Positions 6,133 through 6,298 of a stretch of 6,298 nt of DNA are shown here, in pieces; position 1 is the first letter of the stretch, and each line of letters opens with the position of its first letter. A model generated the notes under the pieces. It was not told where the DNA came from. It made no database searches and saw only the letters and a program-made list of their open reading frames with translations. The position numbers were made by a program, and so were the translations under genes. Source of the DNA: Alphaproteobacteria bacterium (GTDB lineage: Bacteria; Pseudomonadota; Alphaproteobacteria; Rs-D84); assembly GCA_009782725.1 (NCBI GenBank), contig WRIM01000036.1, positions 1-6,298 on the forward strand. Direction: 5' to 3'.

Positions 6133-6160
6133 TTGACAAACGCATAATTATTGATATTAT
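6133..6160 (+). promoter_or_regulatory. Strong near-consensus promoter
   Basis: A perfect TTGACA (6133-6138), a 16-base spacer and TATTAT (6155-6160, 5 of 6) preceded by TGA form a strong sigma-70-type promoter with an extended -10. The start should be near 6167. It begins 11 bases after the stop of the terminase-like gene, points rightwards, and leads into the frame at 6185. Confidence 0.7.
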
Positions 6161-6184
6161 TTTTACAATCTTTAAGGAAACATT

Positions 6185-6298
6185 ATGGATACGTCATGGC
6201 AACCATTACTTCAAACAAAATTACCCCCCCCCCCCCCCCTTTCCCAAATTAAAAAAAAACCGCAAACCCTTGGCCGCACGCCCCAATCCTCTCGCCCC
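6185..6298 (+). CDS. Start of an unidentified gene, corrupted by the contig end
   Basis: An ATG at 6185 follows AAGGA (6174-6178) with a 6-base spacing and a strong promoter, so a real gene very probably starts here. Only the first 13 codons, MDTSWQPLLQTKL, lie in trustworthy sequence. The frame then enters 16 C (6224-6239) and low-complexity bases. It stays open to the last base, but the residues past the C tract should not be believed. The W..LL pattern near the start faintly recalls the N-terminus of uracil-DNA glycosylase (Ung), but thirteen residues cannot support a name. Confidence 0.45.
   Translation, partial: MDTSWQPLLQTKLPPPPPLSQIKKKPQTLGRTPQSSRP
6224..6298. other. C16 tract and low-complexity contig end
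   Basis: Sixteen C (6224-6239) are followed by runs of T, C and A (nine A at 6251-6258 and adjoining bases) and a C-rich tail. It mirrors the left end, where reading outward also gives TTA followed by 16 C. Probably an assembly or sequencing artefact at or beyond a true homopolymer. Confidence 0.55.

Noticed and set aside
1..6298. CRISPR array, insertion sequence or toxin-antitoxin pair
   Set aside because: No regularly spaced direct repeats, no transposase and no paired small regulator and toxin frames were seen.

Overview
The window looks like a complete short contig from a chromosome of mixed base composition. The gene content suggests an alphaproteobacterium. The DnaB-type helicase carries an extra block of about 25 residues between its REEYY and AELIIGKNRHG segments, which is common in alphaproteobacterial DnaB. 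The LamG-like exported protein and the small Cys/His-rich exported protein are of kinds often met in uncultured host-associated bacteria. The lineage assignment is inference.

Layout from left to right. Positions 1-80 are low-complexity T and G runs that look like a degraded contig end. An extended -10 promoter (about 166-194) drives an exported LamG-like protein (234-1094, plus). It converges, with an 8-base gap, on a 68-residue exported Cys/His-rich protein (1103-1309, minus). Then, all on the minus strand, come a rho-independent terminator (1358-1384), tRNA-Asn(GTT) with encoded CCA (1393-1468), replicative helicase dnaB (1516-3111) and branch-migration helicase recG (3149-5227). Transcription runs recG, dnaB, tRNA, terminator, with probable extra promoters in front of dnaB and the tRNA. 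Divergent from recG, across 49 bases, is a 281-residue protein (5277-6122, plus). It matches the nuclease half of a phage large terminase but lacks the ATPase motor. A near-consensus promoter (6133-6160) and a good ribosome binding site then start another reading frame at 6185. This runs into a 16-base C tract and unreliable sequence at the right end.

The core genes are genome maintenance: DnaB unwinds DNA at the replication fork, and RecG remodels stalled forks and Holliday junctions. The two exported proteins form an unrelated module. The terminase-like nuclease is the most unusual item: all the putative metal-binding acidic residues are kept, the motor is absent, and the start falls close to the expected domain boundary. 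It could be a phage or gene-transfer-agent remnant, or a nuclease adopted by the host. No CRISPR array, insertion sequence, integrase or complete novel multi-gene system is visible.
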